Positions 7,022 through 9,317 of a stretch of 9,317 bases of DNA are shown here, one piece after another; the stretch's first letter is position 1, and every line of letters begins with the position of its first letter. The stretch covers positions 1 through 9,317 of the forward strand of contig JABSPG010000131.1 of the NCBI GenBank assembly GCA_013214445.1, read 5' to 3'. The notes beneath the pieces are model-generated. The model was given only the letters and a program-made list of their open reading frames with translations, did no database searches and was not told the DNA's origin. The translations under genes and the position numbers were made by a program. The DNA comes from Ekhidna sp. Lineage in GTDB: Bacteria; Bacteroidota; Bacteroidia; Cytophagales; Cyclobacteriaceae.

Positions 7022-8647
7022 TTACTTAATTCCCAATTCTTCTAACATCAATAATGGATACAGTACCCCCCAACTTTGATAGCGCTGACCGCCAAATTTT
7101 CCCGTCTTCGAATCAAAATTTTCTGGACATCCGCCACCGTTGCGATAATGCTTTAAGAACAGGTTTGTAGATTTTTCAGCATATTCCTTGGCCACCTGAT
7201 CAAAGCCATACCTTTTCAAGCCTTGATATACCAGATAGTTCGTTGGCGGCCATATGGTACCTCTCCAGTATTGCTGTTCATCATAGGCTTTATCATCTTT
7301 GGAGATGGTGGGAATGACATAGTCTCCCCAAAACTCCGACTCATTCGTAAGATGTGATAGTATACGCTTTGCCCGCCCTTCAGGAGCTATTCCTGCAAGT
7401 AATACATAGAAGTTAGAGGCCGCCTTTCTGGTGGATAGCTCACCGTTCCAAAATTGGTCATAATAAAAACCCTCTTCCTCATTCCAAAGACGTTCATTTA
7501 TCAAAGCTTTTGTTTGCTCGTATGATTTAAGGTAGTTCTTGGCTTGTTTCTTCAAACCAAGCTCAGTTGCAATCTTGGCAAGATGCTCTGCATCCCACGC
7601 AAACAAGCAGTTAAAATCGAGCGCATTTAGATTCATCGTCCACGTACTATCCACGTAGAGTGCATCATCCCAAAGCGGCAAATCATCCATTCCAGACTCC
7701 CATCTTGCTAATTTGATTCCTGGTTGTCCATTATAGGGTTTATCTAGATCAGAACCCCATTCCAGCAAACCGTCCCTGTTTCCATCTCTCCTCGGAAAAC
7801 CTGTACTGACCTCTGCAGTCCAATAGTTTCGCCAAGCTTCCAATGCGGGATAAACCTTTTCTAAGAATGCTTTGTCTTTGGTTTTTTCATAGATTTTCCA
7901 AACGACATAACTACCCACCGGAGGTTGCGAGCGATCTGCAGACCCTGTCAAGCCATCTCTAACATTTGGAATATGGCCTGTCTCTTCATAGGCTGTATTT
8001 AATACTGCCAATATCTCTTGCTTAGCCATTTCAGGGCTCTCCAAATTCAATGAAAGTGCATTGAAGAATGAATCCCACTCATGCATGGTCCAAAGGTTGG
8101 TAACCCAGGTCCTGCCTGAGGGCACATAGAGGTAGTCTTTTTCGGAATTGTAAGTGATCATCCAGTTGATATTGTTTGTCACTGCCTCATACACTTCCAA
8201 GTTGTCCTTGGCGATCTCCTTTCCGCTTTCGATTAGCAGCGTCTTCTTTTCTTCGAGCAAATCATCAACTCCAGAAAGAGCAGGTATTTTTTCTTGATTA
8301 CTTAGCGCAAACCTTACAACCGAAGTATTCTGAAAAATCAAACTTAATGAGGCGTCTTCTTTCTTGATTTTCCCATCCTTCAATTGATTCTCTACATATC
8401 GAGACTTATTCATGAATTGTAGCGGCAGAACATGACTCGCTTCTACATCTGTAGTTAGGGTAAATTCCGATCCTTTGGCAAACACCTTTTTTCCTTCCAC
8501 TTCATAAACAGTTTCATAAAGCCAAGGAGCATAAAACTCCAGCCATACCCCCAAGTTCTTACCCTTTGGATCAGCACATTCCAGTTTGCCAACTACGGTA
8601 TTGTCATCTATCCTGCTCCATGAAAGTGTCGCTTCAATTCCTTTCAT
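7022..8647 (-). CDS. GH63/MGH1-like glycoside hydrolase, main part after an in-frame TAA
   Basis: The 541 residues from ATG 8647 hold the catalytic (alpha/alpha)6 barrel of a GH63-type enzyme (YgjK or mannosylglycerate-hydrolase-like), an inverting alpha-glycosidase clan. Numbering below counts from the presumed original start at 8926. Signatures are W-E410-S-G-M-D414-D415 (D414 the likely general acid), Y553-W-R-G-T-I-W559-P-P, and P-E602-N-F-D (E602 the likely general base). Residues about 94-240 are the rest of an N-terminal beta-sandwich domain. The frame is open upstream to 8707 and is preceded by TAA at 8710-8708, beyond which the same frame continues to a signal peptide. Started at 8647, the protein lacks any export signal and part of its sandwich domain, so it would be mislocalised or misfolded. 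The natural stop is TAA at 7024-7022, 6 bp before the PhoD-like start. The alpha-linked substrate is unknown. Confidence 0.9.
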   Translation of the reverse strand: MKGIEATLSWSRIDDNTVVGKLECADPKGKNLGVWLEFYAPWLYETVYEVEGKKVFAKGSEFTLTTDVEASHVLPLQFMNKSRYVENQLKDGKIKKEDASLSLIFQNTSVVRFALSNQEKIPALSGVDDLLEEKKTLLIESGKEIAKDNLEVYEAVTNNINWMITYNSEKDYLYVPSGRTWVTNLWTMHEWDSFFNALSLNLESPEMAKQEILAVLNTAYEETGHIPNVRDGLTGSADRSQPPVGSYVVWKIYEKTKDKAFLEKVYPALEAWRNYWTAEVSTGFPRRDGNRDGLLEWGSDLDKPYNGQPGIKLARWESGMDDLPLWDDALYVDSTWTMNLNALDFNCLFAWDAEHLAKIATELGLKKQAKNYLKSYEQTKALINERLWNEEEGFYYDQFWNGELSTRKAASNFYVLLAGIAPEGRAKRILSHLTNESEFWGDYVIPTISKDDKAYDEQQYWRGTIWPPTNYLVYQGLKRYGFDQVAKEYAEKSTNLFLKHYRNGGGCPENFDSKTGKFGGQRYQSWGVLYPLLMLEELGIK

Positions 8648-8707
8648 CTTCCAGGATAATTCAGCGTAGCTTCCATCTGCTGCTTTAGCACCTACATCCG
8701 AAACTGC

Positions 8708-8926
8708 TTACTGAAAATCCCAGCCTCCATTTTCGATATACCTCAGACCTTTCCCAACTTCAATAAAGTGATTGAAACGAACGGCAAATGCCTTATCATT
8801 GGATTCGACTGCCACCAACCCGTTCCAATGTTCGGCATCCAGTGCATCTATGTATGGATGAGAGGTTTGAATAAACCCCTGAAAATAAAGTATGAAAAGC
8901 GCTAGCGTAGTAATTTCCTTGATCAT
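8708..8926 (-). pseudogene. N-terminal fragment of the GH63-like gene, ended by in-frame TAA
   Basis: Seventy-two residues from ATG 8926 to TAA 8710-8708. Residues 1-21 form a signal peptide (M-I-K-E start, then a hydrophobic run LALFILYF). The mature start (Y-I-D-A-L-D-A-E-H-W) looks like the first strand of the N-terminal sandwich of a GH63-like enzyme. The fragment ends GGWDFQ-stop. After the TAA the same frame resumes A-V-S-D-V-G-A-K and runs without interruption into the catalytic gene. A TTG at 8935 is in frame, but the ATG at 8926 is the better start and leaves a 9-bp gap after the GH43 stop. Without the TAA the gene would be 634 codons, a normal size for exported YgjK-like proteins. 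On its own the fragment has no plausible function. Confidence 0.85.
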
Positions 8927-8935
8927 CTGTTTCAA

Positions 8936-9317
8936 CTATCTTTTTATAGCTATGGGGGAGACTCCAGTTTTGCTCATTTTGACCTCTTTAATTGTGCCAT
9001 CTTCATTGTATTCCAGGTATTCTACACAGACACGTCTCTCGTAAGGACTAGGTCCTTCGACATGATAAAACAAGTACCAGCGTCCTTCAATCTCTATGAT
9101 GGAGTGGTGTGAATTTCTGGGGTCATTGTCAAAAAAAGGTCCATGATTGGTAAAGGGAACGTAGGGAGTTTTGGATGTGGAATGGACCAACAGCTGCTTT
9201 ACTTTACCATCTCTCTTGATTGCTGTAGGATAGGTGAAGTAATACAAATCCTTTCGTTTATGAACCCAAACCCCTTCATCAAACCCTTCAAATTCTAACT
9301 TCCTAATTTCACCATCA
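8936..9317 (-). CDS. GH43-family glycoside hydrolase, C-terminal part (runs off right edge)
   Basis: About 126 codons are open from the right edge to TAG 8938-8936, forming the end of a five-bladed beta-propeller glycosidase. GH43 members are inverting beta-xylosidases, alpha-L-arabinofuranosidases, galactosidases and relatives. D-E-G-V-W-V-H-K near the edge matches the blade carrying the general acid Glu. It is followed by D-L-Y-Y-F-T-Y. N-S-H-H-S with I-I-E-I-E-G-R-W-Y-L-F-Y-H contains the central histidine typical of the family. The ending R-R-V-C-V-E-Y-L with Y-N-E-D-G-T-I is the usual last-blade sequence, and the protein closes normally at A-I-K-R. The catalytic base Asp and the signal peptide lie outside the window, so subfamily and sugar cannot be set. 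A TTG at 9247 is a mid-gene codon, not a start. It leads the visible operon, 9 bp before the GH63-like start. Confidence 0.92.
   Translation of the reverse strand, partial: DGEIRKLEFEGFDEGVWVHKRKDLYYFTYPTAIKRDGKVKQLLVHSTSKTPYVPFTNHGPFFDNDPRNSHHSIIEIEGRWYLFYHVEGPSPYERRVCVEYLEYNEDGTIKEVKMSKTGVSPIAIKR

Noticed and set aside
934..8367. Short open frames opposite or inside the large genes (for example 934-1116 minus, 2547-2879 plus, 4836-5108 plus, 6031-6249 minus, 8176-8367 plus)
   Set aside because: They overlap well-supported genes in other frames, lack domain signatures or signals, and have compositions expected of out-of-frame translation.
5372..8926. TAA reassigned to an amino acid in this genome
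   Set aside because: Three genes here terminate naturally at TAA (2054-2052, 3746-3744, 7024-7022), and I know of no bacterial code with TAA as sense.
8647..8935. Two separate genes: a 75-residue protein started at TTG 8935 and a glycosidase started at 8647
   Set aside because: Both lie in one frame (stop 8710 and ATG 8647 differ by 63), the intervening codons are open, and the short piece supplies the missing signal peptide.

Overview
This window looks like marine or otherwise polysaccharide-degrading Bacteroidota DNA, possibly Cytophagales or Flavobacteriia. Three things point that way: a C-terminal type IX secretion (T9SS) sorting domain of the YPNP type, several lipoprotein-type family S1 sulfatases, and compact gene spacing without consistent Shine-Dalgarno sites. 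It reads as part of a glycan-degradation locus for a sulfated polysaccharide. No SusC/SusD pair, regulator or sulfatase-maturation enzyme lies inside the window, so the substrate cannot be named.

Layout, left to right. At 1-551 (minus strand) is the N-terminal third of a lipoprotein sulfatase that runs off the left edge. A 97-bp divergent gap follows. At 649-1956 (plus strand) is a secreted serine hydrolase of the beta-lactamase/class C superfamily with a T9SS tail. A 95-bp convergent gap separates it from a minus-strand gene train that fills the rest of the window. In transcription order (right to left) the train is: the C-terminal part of a GH43 enzyme (9317-8936), a GH63/MGH1-like glycosidase (8926-7022), a TPR plus PhoD-like phosphatase (7015-5372), sulfatase A (5375-3744) and sulfatase B (3725-2052). 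Junctions are 9 bp, 6 bp, an ATGA overlap and 18 bp, so this is almost certainly one operon.

The most unusual observation is that two neighbouring operon genes are each split by one in-frame TAA codon. In the GH63-like gene the stop is at 8710-8708 (codon 73 of 634). In the PhoD-like gene it is at 5662-5660 (codon 452 of 547). In both, the sequence after the stop continues in the same frame with recognisable family sequence, so neither is a frameshift. TAA is also the natural terminator of three genes here, which argues against codon reassignment. Decay of the operon, strain-level loss of function, consensus errors or, least likely, readthrough remain possible.

Working model (inference): the S1 sulfatases remove sulfate esters from oligosaccharides, GH43 and GH63-like enzymes trim the sugars, the PhoD-like protein removes a phosphate (or possibly sulfate) ester, and the T9SS hydrolase acts outside the cell. 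No stretch over 300 bp lacks a gene. I found no RNA gene, mobile element, CRISPR array or convincing terminator.
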